Below, one piece after another: positions 63,445 through 64,000 of a DNA stretch of 64,000 nucleotides. Every line of letters starts with the position of its first letter. The stretch's first letter is position 1. This DNA comes from Muricea muricata (Eukaryota; Cnidaria; Anthozoa; Malacalcyonacea; Plexauridae): contig OY979729.1 in assembly GCA_963855995.1 (NCBI GenBank), positions 9,256,115-9,320,114 of the forward strand. Direction: 5' to 3'. Under the pieces are notes generated by a model. The model was not told the DNA's origin and made no database searches. It was given only the letters and a program-made list of their open reading frames with translations. The translations under genes and the position numbers were made by a program.

Positions 63445-63545
63445 ATGTGGAAACCAAACTTCACAATTTCACTAAATTTAGAAAGCTCTATCCAACTGTG
63501 CTAAAATTGTTTTCGAATTTAAAAGTTTGTCTAATTGGAGAATGG
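63445..63545. repeat. MITE family 8, right end
   Basis: GAAACCAAACTTCACAATTT, TTAGAAAGCTCTATCCAACT and GTTTGTCTAATTGGAGAATG match the right arm of the family. Confidence 0.55.
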
Positions 63546-64000
63546 TCCTTTCATTATTGATTAATGTAAAACAGGCACGTTAGTATGGTGGGGTGGGTTA
63601 GTGAATCTAATAGCTTTCAATTTCAAATAAGTCGCGAACTTATTGCTGGAATTAGACATGTTGCCAGCAAAAGAAGTGATTGATTAGTTTGCAATCGCCA
63701 CAGCGAATTAGATTTATGTTTTAGTTTGATTAACTTGTTTCAGTGATATGCTTCATATGCCAATGAGATATTTAGGCAAATTCTGTCAAATTACAGTCGC
63801 TATACGACTAATTTGAATAAATGAAAGCTACTAAGGTTTTTTTACCTACTCTGGGGTTGGTAGCAACTGCATGAGGCGAAATCATGTTCATGGACTTCAT
63901 TTGGGGTTTTTCAGGAAAAAAAACATTACAGTTGGGCGCGGTGGTATCTCACTAAAACGTTTATCTTTTAATTGTTTTTAGGAAACAACTTATCGCACAC

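Overview
This is a stretch of an AT-rich metazoan nuclear genome, most likely a cnidarian and probably an anthozoan. The call rests on spliced genes with GT-AG introns, an intronless class A receptor of a lineage-specific type, animal orthologues (RAB24, RAD51C, C19orf53/L10K, CD36/LIMP-2 family) and a very high load of short inverted-repeat elements. No species was identified. Exon structures below were assembled by hand by joining splice sites in phase.

Layout. 1-12 kb has no convincing conserved gene apart from one weak two-exon candidate (2154-2401). It is dominated by MITE-like foldbacks, a minisatellite (7.9-8.3 kb) and a 1.2-kb nested palindrome (8.9-10.15 kb). 12-14 kb holds an intronless GPCR (+) and, upstream of it, the decayed 3' end of a second copy. 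17.1-19.4 kb is a nine-finger C2H2 zinc-finger gene (-). 21.8-22.6 kb is an 805-bp mariner-like foldback. 27.7-30.0 kb is a complete eight-exon RAB24 (+). 31.7-33.3 kb is an intronless CD36-family copy (-) broken by two stops and two frameshifts.

35.8-58.5 kb is occupied by RAD51C (-). Seven exons join in phase, although every ATPase motif is altered. Its introns carry a 114-bp satellite, a truncated Copia element (+), many MITEs, and two paralogous two-exon genes (-) at 42.2-43.7 and 52.8-53.3 kb for short secreted six-cysteine peptides. The two peptide genes lie in copies of an old segmental duplication that includes their TATA promoters. 59.5-61.3 kb is a three-exon C19orf53/L10K-like gene (+), divergent from RAD51C. 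The rest, to 64 kb, is repeats.

The genes do not form a pathway. The two points most worth following are the duplicated cysteine-rich secreted peptide genes nested in RAD51C introns, and the RAD51C reading frame that stays open while losing its ATP-binding and hydrolysis signatures.
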